From NCBI GenBank assembly GCA_029261835.1, contig JAJDAO010000009.1, forward strand, positions 62,001 through 126,000: a DNA stretch of 64,000 bases. Reading direction: 5' to 3'. This stretch comes from Deltaproteobacteria bacterium (GTDB lineage: Bacteria; Myxococcota_A; UBA9160; UBA4427). The notes beneath the pieces were generated by a model. That model worked only from the letters and a program-made list of their open reading frames with translations, made no database searches and was not told where the DNA came from. A program made the position numbers and the translations under genes. Numbering within the stretch: the first letter of the stretch is position 1; each line of letters starts with the position of its first letter. Shown in pieces: positions 45,501 to 53,104 of this stretch.

Positions 45501-46116
45501 GCAGGGTATCGAGGCGACGCGTGGCAGCCATCCCGCCGACCGCAGTTTCGCGGGTGGCGGGGCGCTCGGTGACTTCCTTCTACTCGGCGCGCGCCTCTAC
45601 GACCCGGAGACCGGTCGCTTCATCTCGCCCGATCCGATCTACCATCCGATCAACCAGTACGCCTACACGCTCGGCAATCCAGTGCTGCTGTGGGACCCGA
45701 CCGGGCTGCACGCCGAGCCTCCGACGCGGGTCGCGGCAGGGAAGATAGCCGACTACCTGGCGGCACTCGCGATTGCGCTGATCGGCGCCGGCTTGGTGAC
45801 GGGCTCGGCGGTGCTCGTCGGGGCGGGTGCCGCCGTCATGATCGTGGCGATTGGCATCGTTCTGATCCTCTCCGTGTCCGTCGCCGCCCACGCGAGCGCC
45901 GGCACGCCCAAGGGCGGCGTGGCGCCGGCCGGTTGGGGGGCATCGCCGACTTCGGCCGCCAGCGCCCCGCTGCCGGCGCCGACAGCCGGCTGCGCGCCGG
46001 CTTCCCTGGTCTCCGAGCGGGGCTCGGCATGGCCATTGGGCATCTTGATCCCGTTACAGCTCGTGTTGGCGGCGCTGCTGCTCAGGCCACGTCGCCGTGA
46101 CCGGTCGAGAGGGTGA
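42544..46116 (+). CDS. RHS-repeat surface protein with MYXO-CTERM-like tail
   Basis: A 1190-aa exported protein. ATG 42544 has GGAGG seven bases upstream; the open frame extends further back without one. A hydrophobic N-terminus ends VSTSC, a possible but imperfect lipoprotein site. A DUF6531-like segment is followed by about ten YD/RHS repeats (YDALGRPVELR, YDAAGQLVAS, YDAAGRIVSL and others). The RHS core (GARLYDPETGRFISPDP, residues about 1016-1032; DPTGLH about 1053) follows. After the core there is no toxin domain. Instead come two hydrophobic stretches (about 1071-1118), a Pro/Ala linker, Cys1150 in AGCAPAS, a hydrophobic helix (1163-1180) and RPRRR. That tail resembles MYXO-CTERM sorting signals. 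The rhomboid gene follows directly. Confidence 0.88.
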   Translation: MAWTRRFMARALGRGVCFAQVLLLLVSTSCLQPGAAPAAPGLPEYQEGLALSVPGGRVNLAGGNLMISRVDLSIDTHLGTREIGATYNSASGEWLWSFELYYDGRRFVDDTGASRQIGWMPPGSAIPGSHWVKLDGRRVATRGGLVHTFDQETGRLIALHWIGQERPSLTYVGADVFGVERTVSVLQCRGTDPCRGVYSIEYDEHGCVERIEDRAGRVALFEQDASCKLLSARDGLDVARGWSGFRYQYSQYGGGSLTAITNSEDERVEYDYLDGRLSRVTAIGEQYPIYRFAYSVNREAQLYSTLVDDPRGGRSVYRYDALMRLREVVDAVGDVTTTRWLGVRPSSTTDAAGVTTSWQYVADDLSRATLPSGNVIAYEYAGDAQNRDDPWRRPIRRISDLLGVVEERSYDAHGRLLTRTDGAGETTGFQYDEEGSLLAVVSPDGLATFFTDYGDDGHMRGVTRGSVYDRRTYDAVGNLLTGGNLSQATSPGRPGIVRRVFDEDRNLAALDLAGSSPAAPHEPVVATLTIESRSDGKRKRVTRPHGGDTELTYDALGRPVELRERVDGVWSISTFSYDAAGQLVASQSPNGMRSEVDRDVAGRESEIRLLRDGVLEKKLQVHYGAGRILSRFDSSYGAPELFEYDAAGRIVSLRFPAGEVLELGYDLRSREILRRFRAGEGGPLLRTLAFGYDGADRQIRLLDEGEVILERTLVADRPVAIRYGNGLERHFQYGVDSGLLLRSSTTDALGQSLEDTTLDWRECAPDMLCLIADSSVRNIGEGSGAGMGVTSESYVLAPPVQALAQEGGPGMRLLAWVPLAAPGAALASNRRYAYDELGNWLGIGVGSALIESFEYNPERNRLLSSHRQEHHAYAYDAAGYLVSRDGVTIAWDAGGRIASIGDDIELEWDVLGRPIRSLMAGLESRSLFGGLVQANAEGQPTAIDLGEVEILLGSDERVYRHLDFRKNVSFMTGQGGEVLVHHSYSPQGIEATRGSHPADRSFAGGGALGDFLLLGARLYDPETGRFISPDPIYHPINQYAYTLGNPVLLWDPTGLHAEPPTRVAAGKIADYLAALAIALIGAGLVTGSAVLVGAGAAVMIVAIGIVLILSVSVAAHASAGTPKGGVAPAGWGASPTSAASAPLPAPTAGCAPASLVSERGSAWPLGILIPLQLVLAALLLRPRRRDRSRG

Positions 46117-46117
46117 C

Positions 46118-48061
46118 GTGAGCGAGTGCGGGCAGGCATCTCGCGACGCGACCTTCGCCTTCAGTCCGCCGAGCGGGCGAGAGCGAGCCTGGATCGTGCT
46201 GGCATGGACTCTCTACACGACCGGCGTCTCGGCCCTCGGCTATATCGTGGCTCGTGCCGCGCTCGCGTCAGCCGTTCTGCCGCCGACCGTCAAGGCGATC
46301 CACCTCGGCACGGTCGCGCTGTGCACGGCGTCGCTGGCCTGGTGGTGGACGCGCCCGAGAGGTGGGGTGATCGCGGTGGAGCTGCTCGAGCACGAGGTGC
46401 TGCTCGCGCGCTCCCGCTTCACCGCGCGGCGCTCCCGCGTTCCGTACACGGCGATTCACTCGCTTTCGCGCGCGTGGCCGGCGCCATGGCAGCGCTTCTT
46501 CGTCGGCGTGACAGGTCGCTTTCCCTTCGGCTTTCGGCCGGGCTGGTTTGCCGAGCCGGCTGCGCTGGAGCGCATCGAGGCGGCGCTGCGTGGTCGGCTG
46601 GCGCGTTCGCCCCGGTACGCCGAGCAGCTGGCGGGGATCGACAGACGGGCGCGCATTGCGGCCATGGTCGCGGCACACCCGCCCAGACTCACGTTCGTGT
46701 TGCTCGCACTGACGACGGTGATCTTCATCCTTCAGTGGCGATCGGGTTCGCTGGACGATTTCGTCGAGCTGTGGCGACTGGGGGCAAATGCCTGGTGGCT
46801 GATGTCGGATGGCGGCGCGTACCGTCTCTTCACAGGCATATTTCTTCACGCGGCGTGGTGGCACTTCGCTGCGAACATGCTGAGCCTGGTGCTGCTCGGG
46901 CTGCAGCTCGAAGGACTACTCGGTGCGTGGCGCTTCGGCCTCGTGGCACTGGGCGGGGCGCTCGGTGGGTCGATCGCCAGTGGCCTGATGGGAAGTCGGC
47001 CGACGGTGGGCTTCTCGATCGCCATCTTTGCCATGGTCGGGGCGCTGATCGTACTCAATCTGACGAGGCGCTCCGATCTGTCTCCACCCAGCCGCGTGCC
47101 ATTGGGATTGGCGCTGATGCTCCTGGCTCTGCAGCTCGCGCTGGAGCAGTTGGTGCCCAGGATCGACCGTCTCGGCCATTGGGCGGGCTTCTTCTCGGGT
47201 GCTCTGCTCTGTCTGCTGCTGCTGCCTGGGCTCGATCTCGCACGCGCGCGGGAACGGCCCTCGCGATGGCTGCGCGTCTGCACGGTCGGGCTGGCCGCGG
47301 CCTATCTCGCGGCGCTCGGACAGGCGGGTGTCCACGCGGTCCGCTCGGACGCGGCCTCTGTGCTGAGACTCGCCGCCGAGTCGCTCGAAGATCCGCGGCT
47401 CCCACCGCAGATCATTACGGCACTGGCATGGGGCTTCTACGATCTGCCCGACGCCTCGCGCGCGGAGCTCGATCGCGTGCGCGACGCTGCCGAACGAGTG
47501 GTCGCGCGGGAGCCCGACGAGCCGGTCTACCTCGACGCACTTGCGCTGCTCGAGTACCGGCTGGCGAATCTCGAGCGGGCGGTTGCGCTCGAGCGAAAGG
47601 CGCTGCACCGCGCGCCTCAGGCGCACTTCGCGTCGCAGCTGGCCCGCTTCGAGCAGGCTCGTATGGACGCGCGCGGAGCGACCGCAGCGTCTATGTCGCG
47701 TAGCGGCGCCGTGCTTCGCGTCGAGAGGTCGGCTGGCCGGCCTCGGCCGCCAAGCCTCTGGGTCGAGTTCGACCGGCCGCATCCCGACGGCGTACAGCTC
47801 GACGCCCTGCTCGAGGCTGAAGGAGAGCTCGTGGGGTTGCTCCGCGTACGTCTGGGCGCAGTGGTTCGTGACCGTGTTCGAATCGAGCCACTCTCACCCG
47901 ATCTCGCCGCCGCGCTGCAGCAGGCCTCGCTTCGAGTCGTTGACGTCAGAGCGGGGGAGGGCCGGCTCGAGCCCGCCTCGCTTCGCCGCCACTACTGGGC
48001 GATGAAGCCGGAGGTGGCCGCGCTTCCCAGCTGGAGAGAGCCCGATTTCGGCCGTCGCTGA
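46118..48061 (+). CDS. Rhomboid intramembrane protease with TPR-like C-terminus
   Basis: A 647-aa membrane protein. Two N-terminal helices and a soluble domain (to about residue 195) precede a rhomboid core: FLHAAWWHFAANMLSLVLLG (helix 2 with His and Asn), VGFSIAIFAMVGAL with Ser300, and RLGHWAGFFSG with His354. The Ser-His dyad and the Asn are all present, so it is probably active. The C-terminal 230 residues contain TPR-like helices (YLDALALLEYRLANLERAVAL) and a beta-rich end. GTG 46118 lies 1 nt after the RHS stop; GTG 46097, overlapping it, is an alternative. Close coupling to the RHS gene suggests it processes the RHS product. It overlaps the convergent CPBP gene by 116 nt. Confidence 0.83.
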   Translation: MSECGQASRDATFAFSPPSGRERAWIVLAWTLYTTGVSALGYIVARAALASAVLPPTVKAIHLGTVALCTASLAWWWTRPRGGVIAVELLEHEVLLARSRFTARRSRVPYTAIHSLSRAWPAPWQRFFVGVTGRFPFGFRPGWFAEPAALERIEAALRGRLARSPRYAEQLAGIDRRARIAAMVAAHPPRLTFVLLALTTVIFILQWRSGSLDDFVELWRLGANAWWLMSDGGAYRLFTGIFLHAAWWHFAANMLSLVLLGLQLEGLLGAWRFGLVALGGALGGSIASGLMGSRPTVGFSIAIFAMVGALIVLNLTRRSDLSPPSRVPLGLALMLLALQLALEQLVPRIDRLGHWAGFFSGALLCLLLLPGLDLARARERPSRWLRVCTVGLAAAYLAALGQAGVHAVRSDAASVLRLAAESLEDPRLPPQIITALAWGFYDLPDASRAELDRVRDAAERVVAREPDEPVYLDALALLEYRLANLERAVALERKALHRAPQAHFASQLARFEQARMDARGATAASMSRSGAVLRVERSAGRPRPPSLWVEFDRPHPDGVQLDALLEAEGELVGLLRVRLGAVVRDRVRIEPLSPDLAAALQQASLRVVDVRAGEGRLEPASLRRHYWAMKPEVAALPSWREPDFGRR

Positions 48062-48860
48062 GTATCGCGGCCAGGGCGAGGCCGAGGCAGAGCAAGCCGA
48101 TTCCAACGCCGGGCAGCGGCGGGGGACACAGGTGTGAGGCGGCCGGAGCGCATAGCAGCGAGGCTAGATTGAGACCGCCGTGCAGCGCGATGCAGATCAG
48201 TACGTCGCGGCCGAACCGCTGGAGGCAGCCCAGTAGCAGACCGACCAGGAACGTTCCGAGCACGGACCAGGCTGCGACGTGGGACGCGGCGAAGACGGCG
48301 CTCGAGATTGCGATGGCGAGAGGGCCCCCAGTGACCGGTGCCAGCCCCTCGAGAAGTCGCTCGCGATAGAGCAGCTCTTCGAAGATCGGCGCGAGCAGCA
48401 CGATCGAGATCAGGTGTGCGGCATCGGGCCGCAGCGACGCGCCCACACCGATTGCCGGCAAGCGCAACCAGAGCCCCACGACCGCGATCGCGACGAGCAG
48501 GCCCGGGTAGGCCGACCAGCCGGCGACGAGGCCAAGGAGCGCGGCCAGGGCACGTTGCGCCGCGGCTGCCCGATGTCGTGGACCCGGCCGCGCGGCGCGG
48601 CGGACCAACAGCAGCGCGGTGGCGGCGATGAATGGAAAGAGCGGGTCACCGCTCGCCGTCAGCAGGCGCTGCTGCGTCCACGAGACGAGCCAGAGCAAGC
48701 TCCAAACGGCGCAAACCAGCAGTAGCGCCGCGGCTGCGTTCCGCCGCTCCGCTGACCGCGAGCACGCATCTCCACTGTGCGGTCGATCGTCAGGCCGGAT
48801 CCTCACGCCCCAGGTCCAGAGCAAGTCCGGTGCCGGCTCGGCCGTGCCCCAGCAGCCCAT
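47946..48860 (-). CDS. CPBP-family intramembrane glutamic protease
   Basis: A 304-aa membrane protein (start uncertain; GTG codons further in are possible). The CPBP/Rce1 motifs are complete: FEELLYRERLL with Glu161-Glu162 and Arg166, FAASHV with His194, and ALHGGLNL with His227 and Asn231. About seven helices are predicted from residue 42 on. Members include eukaryotic Rce1, bacteriocin-immunity proteins and the proposed myxosortases for MYXO-CTERM tails. The last 38 residues are antisense to the end of the rhomboid gene (116-nt convergent overlap). With the RHS tail 2 kb away, a role in cutting such tails is an attractive inference, but not demonstrated. Confidence 0.85.
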   Translation of the reverse strand: MGCWGTAEPAPDLLWTWGVRIRPDDRPHSGDACSRSAERRNAAAALLLVCAVWSLLWLVSWTQQRLLTASGDPLFPFIAATALLLVRRAARPGPRHRAAAAQRALAALLGLVAGWSAYPGLLVAIAVVGLWLRLPAIGVGASLRPDAAHLISIVLLAPIFEELLYRERLLEGLAPVTGGPLAIAISSAVFAASHVAAWSVLGTFLVGLLLGCLQRFGRDVLICIALHGGLNLASLLCAPAASHLCPPPLPGVGIGLLCLGLALAAILSDGRNRALSSWEARPPPASSPSSGGEARRARAGPPPL

Positions 48861-48921
48861 TGACGGGCCGCCTGGGCGCGCTGGGCAGGCGCACTTCTAC
48901 GTGCTGTGTGGAAGAGAGCGC

Positions 48922-48943
48922 CGGGTGATGAGATAGCTTCTAG
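48922..48943 (-). repeat. Solitary copy of the CTAGAAGC repeat, overlapping the xth stop
   Basis: On the minus strand this reads CTAGAAGCTATCTCAT exactly as the left end of the 168-bp element, then diverges (CACCCG instead of AAACCCC). Its TAG is the stop codon of the exonuclease gene, preceded by GGC as at the kinase stop. It runs into the 3' flank towards the CPBP gene. Confidence 0.65.
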
Positions 48944-49740
48944 CCGAAGATGGCCGGGTCGAGATCGACACCGATCGGGCAGTGGTCCGAGCCCGTGACG
49001 TTCGGGCGAATGAAGGCCGCGCGAACGTATTTCATCGCCGCCGGGGAGGCCAGTACATAGTCGATGCGCCAGCCGATGTTCTTGCGGCGCGCGTCGTGCA
49101 TCTGACTCCACCACGTGTAGTGGCCCGGGCCCGGCTCGAAGGCGCGGAAAGTATCGGTCCAGCCCGCCTGCAGCCAGCGGTCCAGCTCGGCTCGCTCTTC
49201 CGGACAGAAGCCGCTGGTCGTCTCGTTCTGCTTTGGCCTCGCGAGATCGATCGCCCGATGGGCTGTGTTGAAGTCGCCCAGCACGAGCACGCGGCGACCG
49301 CTGCGGCGCAGGCGCTCCACCTCGTCGAAGAGCGCTCGGTACCAGTCGAGCTTGTAGGGGATGCGGCTGTTGTCGCGGTTCTTGCCACTGCCATTGGGAA
49401 AATAGGCATTGGCGATCACCAGGCGCCCGAAGCGCACGAGCTGGAGTCGCCCTTCGATGTCGAAACGCTCTGCGCGCAGCGACGTGTCGAGTGAGTCCGG
49501 CTCGCGGCGTGCGAAGAGGCCGACGCCGCTATAGCCCCTGCGCTCGGGCGCCGTGAAGTGTCTGTGCCAGCCGCGCAAAGCGAGCAGCTCAGCCGGCACC
49601 TGGTCCGGCTGTGCGCGTACCTCCTGGATGCCGACGATCTCGGCACGCGAACGGCGCAGCCAGTCCGCAAAGCCCTTGCGGGCGGCGGCGCGGATGCCGT
49701 TGACATTCCAGGAGTAGACTCGGATCGGGCGGGCGGGCAC
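48940..49740 (-). CDS. xth: Exodeoxyribonuclease III
   Basis: A 266-aa endonuclease/exonuclease/phosphatase-fold enzyme that repairs abasic sites and trims 3' ends. All landmarks are present: YSWNVNGIRAA (Asn of the active site), VGIQEVR (metal-binding Glu), LVLGDFNTAH (Asp/Asn pair), WRIDYVLAS, and the catalytic SDHCPIG. The frame runs open upstream into speA, but the GTG at 49740, 5 nt after the speA stop, gives the family N-terminus (VPARPIRVYSWN). It is the last gene of hisS-speA-xth. Its TAG stop lies in a copy of the dispersed repeat. Confidence 0.92.
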   Translation of the reverse strand: MPARPIRVYSWNVNGIRAAARKGFADWLRRSRAEIVGIQEVRAQPDQVPAELLALRGWHRHFTAPERRGYSGVGLFARREPDSLDTSLRAERFDIEGRLQLVRFGRLVIANAYFPNGSGKNRDNSRIPYKLDWYRALFDEVERLRRSGRRVLVLGDFNTAHRAIDLARPKQNETTSGFCPEERAELDRWLQAGWTDTFRAFEPGPGHYTWWSQMHDARRKNIGWRIDYVLASPAAMKYVRAAFIRPNVTGSDHCPIGVDLDPAIFG

Positions 49741-49745
49741 AGTGC

Positions 49746-51653
49746 TCAGTCGTCGCGTGAGAGATAGGTGTACTCGTGCAGGCCCTGCTCGTAGCGCTTG
49801 CGAAGAAGAGCCGACTCTTCGAGGCTGATGTCTCCGCGTCGCAGGGCCCGCTCGATGGTGCGACGGACTCTTTCGACCAACGTACCGCGGTCGTACTGCA
49901 CGTAGGAGAGTACCTCCGAGACTTCGTCCCCCTCGACGACATGCTCCACCTGGTAGCCGCCCCCCTCGTCGTCGAGCCGCACGTGGACCGCATCGGTGTC
50001 GCCGAAGAGATTGTGCAGGTCGCCGAGGATCTCCTGATAGGCCCCGACCAGGAAGACACCGAGGTAGTACGGCCGGTTGTCGTAGCTGTGAAGCTCGAGT
50101 ACCTGCTTGATGTCGTCGCGGTCGATGAAGCGATCCATCCGCCCGTCGCTGTCGCAGGTGAGGTCGGCAAGAATGGCGCGTCGCGTCGGCTCCTCGTCCA
50201 ATCGGTGGATCGGCATGACCGGGAAGAGCTGTTTGATGGCCCAATGATCCGGCGCTGATTGGAAGAGCGAGAAGTTTCCGAAATAGGTGTCTGCCAGGTC
50301 GCGTTCCAGCCGTGCGAGATCCTCGGGGACGACGTCGAGCGTGCGTACGATGCGCAGGATTTCTTCGCAGCAGTGAAGGAAGAGATGGTCCGCCTTGGCG
50401 CGCCCGGGAAGGTCGAGGTAGCCGAGCGCGAAGAGCGAAGTGGCCTCGTCACGAAGCTGGACCGCATCGTGATAGGCCTCCTGAAGGTTTTCGCCGTCGA
50501 CTCCGGTGCGCACCTCGGCGAGGTCTTGCAGCACACGGTGCTCGTCGTCAGCCGCCGGACTGGGCCGGCATCCGGTCAACATCTGATCCGCGCCGATGAC
50601 GTCGAAGATCAACACCGAGTGATGCGCCACCATGGCGCGGCCCGACTCGCTGACGATGTCCGGATGGGGCACGTCGGCTTCGTCACAGGCCACCTGGATG
50701 GCGCTCACGACGTCGTTGGCATACTCCTGTGCCGAGTAGTTCGCCGAGGAGTGAAAGTCGGTTTTCGAGCCGTCGTAGTCGACACCGAGCCCGCCCCCCA
50801 CGTCGAGCAGCTTCAGCCCGTGCGCGCCGAGCGTGTAGAGCCCGACGTAGATGCGACTGATCTCGCGCAGCGCCTCCTTGTGGGCTCGAATCGCGGTGAT
50901 CTGCGATCCGATGTGGAAGTGGAGCAGCTCGAGACAGCCGAGCATGTCCTCGCCGCGAAGGCGCTCCACCGCCTGCACGATCTCCGCCGGCGAGAGGCCG
51001 AACTTGGCTTGGCGACCGCTCGATTCGACCCAGCGACCGGTCCCCTGGGTCGAGAGTCGGGCCCGCAAGCCGACGTGTGGGCGGATGCCCAGCTCGCGCG
51101 AGGTCTTGATGATCAGCTCCAGATCGTTGATGCGGTCCACCACGATCAGCGGCGTGCGCCCGAGGCGTTGCGCGAGTAGCGCGGTCTCGACGTACGCGCG
51201 GTCCTTGAAGCCGTTGCATACCATCAGCGCGCCCGGTGTCTCGAGGATCGCCAGCGCAATGAGCAGCTCGGGCCTGCTCCCGACCTCGAGCCCCACGCCG
51301 GCCTGACCGCCGAACTGGACGATCTCCTCCACCACGTGTCGCTGCTGATTCACCTTGATGGGATAGACGCCGCGGTAACACCCCTGGTATTCGTATTCGT
51401 CGATGGCGCAGCGAAAAACATCGCTCAGTCCTTCGACGCAGCTCGCCAGGATGTCGGAGAAGCGCACCAGCAGCGGGGTGCGCAGGCCTCGCTGCTCCAG
51501 ATCCTTGACCAACCCGAGCAGATCGATGGTCGGTCCCCGCTCTCCGCGTGGTTGCACCACGACGTGTCCGCACTCATTGACCGAGAAGAAGCCGGCGCTC
51601 CAGCGATCGACGGAGTAGAGCTCCAGGCTCTTCTGATGATCCCAATCGGTCAT
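49746..51653 (-). CDS. speA: Biosynthetic arginine decarboxylase
   Basis: A 635-aa PLP enzyme of fold type III that converts arginine to agmatine for polyamine synthesis. The cofactor lysine is Lys100 in GVYPIKVNQQ. LEVGSRPELLIAL, HFHIGSQI, DVGGGLGVDYDGS and the phosphate-binding/second-subunit region around SESGRAMVAHHS are all in family order. The length matches bacterial SpeA. It begins 7 nt after hisS and is followed 5 nt later by xth, so the three are one transcript. No agmatinase or agmatine deiminase gene is in the window. Confidence 0.94.
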   Translation of the reverse strand: MTDWDHQKSLELYSVDRWSAGFFSVNECGHVVVQPRGERGPTIDLLGLVKDLEQRGLRTPLLVRFSDILASCVEGLSDVFRCAIDEYEYQGCYRGVYPIKVNQQRHVVEEIVQFGGQAGVGLEVGSRPELLIALAILETPGALMVCNGFKDRAYVETALLAQRLGRTPLIVVDRINDLELIIKTSRELGIRPHVGLRARLSTQGTGRWVESSGRQAKFGLSPAEIVQAVERLRGEDMLGCLELLHFHIGSQITAIRAHKEALREISRIYVGLYTLGAHGLKLLDVGGGLGVDYDGSKTDFHSSANYSAQEYANDVVSAIQVACDEADVPHPDIVSESGRAMVAHHSVLIFDVIGADQMLTGCRPSPAADDEHRVLQDLAEVRTGVDGENLQEAYHDAVQLRDEATSLFALGYLDLPGRAKADHLFLHCCEEILRIVRTLDVVPEDLARLERDLADTYFGNFSLFQSAPDHWAIKQLFPVMPIHRLDEEPTRRAILADLTCDSDGRMDRFIDRDDIKQVLELHSYDNRPYYLGVFLVGAYQEILGDLHNLFGDTDAVHVRLDDEGGGYQVEHVVEGDEVSEVLSYVQYDRGTLVERVRRTIERALRRGDISLEESALLRKRYEQGLHEYTYLSRDD

Positions 51654-51660
51654 GTCCGCC

Positions 51661-52935
51661 TCACAGCGTCTCTTCGCTCTCTTCGCCGCTGGCGAGGTCG
51701 CGCACCTTTGCCACTCCTCGGCTCACCTCGTCGGGACCGAGCAGCCAGATACGGGCCGCACCGAGGCGGTCGGCGTCGGCCATCACGCGCTTGAGCTTCG
51801 CATTGCCGAGTACGATCTCGACACGATGATCCCGCTCGCGCAGTCGTCGTGCCAGCCGGATCGCGGACGGTCGTTCCGCCTCGCCGAAGGGGAAGAGCAC
51901 GTCGTCCACGACCCGCGGCAGATCCGGCAGCAGCCCCTTATCGCTCAGGAGCTCCGCAATGACCATGTCACCGAAGCCGAAGCCCACCGCTGGGATGGGG
52001 CGCGCGCCCAGCGTCTGGGCGAGGCGATCGTAGCGGCCTCCGCCGCAGATGGAGCGCAGCGTACCTGCGGAGTCGAAGGCCTCGAAGACAATGCCGGTGT
52101 AGTAGGCGAGGCCGCGCACTACCGAAGCGTCGAAGACGACCCGGTCGCGCACGTCGTAGGCCTCGAGCAGCTCGAAGAAGCGGCGCAGATCGGCGAGCGC
52201 TGGCGAGTCGTCAGGCAGGTGGCGGGCCGCGTCGTCGAGGCTGGTGATGCGCAGCATGTCGACCACGTCTCGCGCCTGTGCGCTCTCGAGTCGAACCGGG
52301 CCGGTCGGGTCGACCAGCAGCTCGACCACGGCCTCGGCGCCGATCTTGTCGATCTTGTCGATCACGACACAGAGGGGCTCGAATACTTCAGGGCGTTGCC
52401 GCAGGACACTGCGACGCAGGCTCTCCTCGAGCAGTGCGCGGCTGTTGACCCGCAGCCGGGCGTCGCCCCGAGCCAGCCCGAGCGCATCGAGCGCTTCGAA
52501 GAGGGCGCCGACCAGCTCTGCCTCGGCCGCCACGCCGGGCTCTCCCCAGATGTCCATGTTCCACTGGAAGTGCTCCCGCTTGCGTCCGCGGGTCATGCGC
52601 TCGTAGCGCCAGTTCTGCGTGATGGTGAACCAGCGCAGCGGCATGCGGAGCCCGCCCGCGCGGGCGATGACCATGCGCGCGATCGACGGCGTCATCTCGG
52701 GCCGCAGGGCGAGGTGACGGTCATGAAGTTCGAAGTGATAGAGCTGGTCGACGATCTCCTCCCCCGCCTTGCGGGTGAAGAGCTCGGCGTGCTCCACCAT
52801 CGGCGCGTCGACCTCTTCGAAGGCGAAGCGATGCGCCACGCGCCGAAAGTGACCGAAGAGCCACTCGCGCTGGCGGTAGTCATCCGGATAGAAGTCGCGG
52901 GTGCCGCGGGGGGGCTGCAGCGAGGTCTTGCTCAC
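51661..52935 (-). CDS. hisS: Histidine-tRNA ligase
   Basis: A 424-aa class IIa synthetase. The N-terminal PPRGTRDFYP, LRPEMTPSIAR (motif 2 region), RYERMTRGRKREHFQWNMD, the histidine-specific RGLAYYTG and GGGRYDRL, and motif 3 GFGFGDMVI are present in order. The C-terminal anticodon-binding domain follows from about residue 325. Length is typical. It is the first gene of hisS-speA-xth. A strong perfect hairpin (52983-53020) lies about 50 nt upstream of the start in the divergent region. Confidence 0.94.
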   Translation of the reverse strand: MSKTSLQPPRGTRDFYPDDYRQREWLFGHFRRVAHRFAFEEVDAPMVEHAELFTRKAGEEIVDQLYHFELHDRHLALRPEMTPSIARMVIARAGGLRMPLRWFTITQNWRYERMTRGRKREHFQWNMDIWGEPGVAAEAELVGALFEALDALGLARGDARLRVNSRALLEESLRRSVLRQRPEVFEPLCVVIDKIDKIGAEAVVELLVDPTGPVRLESAQARDVVDMLRITSLDDAARHLPDDSPALADLRRFFELLEAYDVRDRVVFDASVVRGLAYYTGIVFEAFDSAGTLRSICGGGRYDRLAQTLGARPIPAVGFGFGDMVIAELLSDKGLLPDLPRVVDDVLFPFGEAERPSAIRLARRLRERDHRVEIVLGNAKLKRVMADADRLGAARIWLLGPDEVSRGVAKVRDLASGEESEETL

Positions 52936-52982
52936 GGGGCGGATTCTCCGGCTCCTTAGGTACCACGCCTGTTCGTTCGGCG

Positions 52983-53020
52983 CGCCGGCCCGCCGTGCGA
53001 TTTCGCAGGGCGGGCCGGCG
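52983..53020. promoter_or_regulatory. Perfect 12+5-bp hairpin between hisS and the FG-GAP gene
   Basis: CGCCGGCCCGCC (52983-52994) pairs perfectly with 53009-53020; after one G-G mismatch, TGCGA pairs with TCGCA around a TT loop. It is too far from any 3' end to be a terminator: both neighbours start away from it. It could be a leader hairpin of hisS, a protein-binding site or a REP-type element. Confidence 0.5.
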
Positions 53021-53104
53021 AGGGTGAGAGCCGACGCGGATGCTGCTACACCCCCGGGATGTTAGGCGCGGCCGCTCGTCGGCGCGCCCACAAGGAGATC
53101 TTGC

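Noticed and set aside
45700..46116. Toxin domain at the end of the RHS protein, with the next gene as immunity protein
   Set aside because: The residues after the RHS core are hydrophobic helices, a Pro/Ala linker and a sorting-like tail. The next gene is a large rhomboid, not a small immunity protein.
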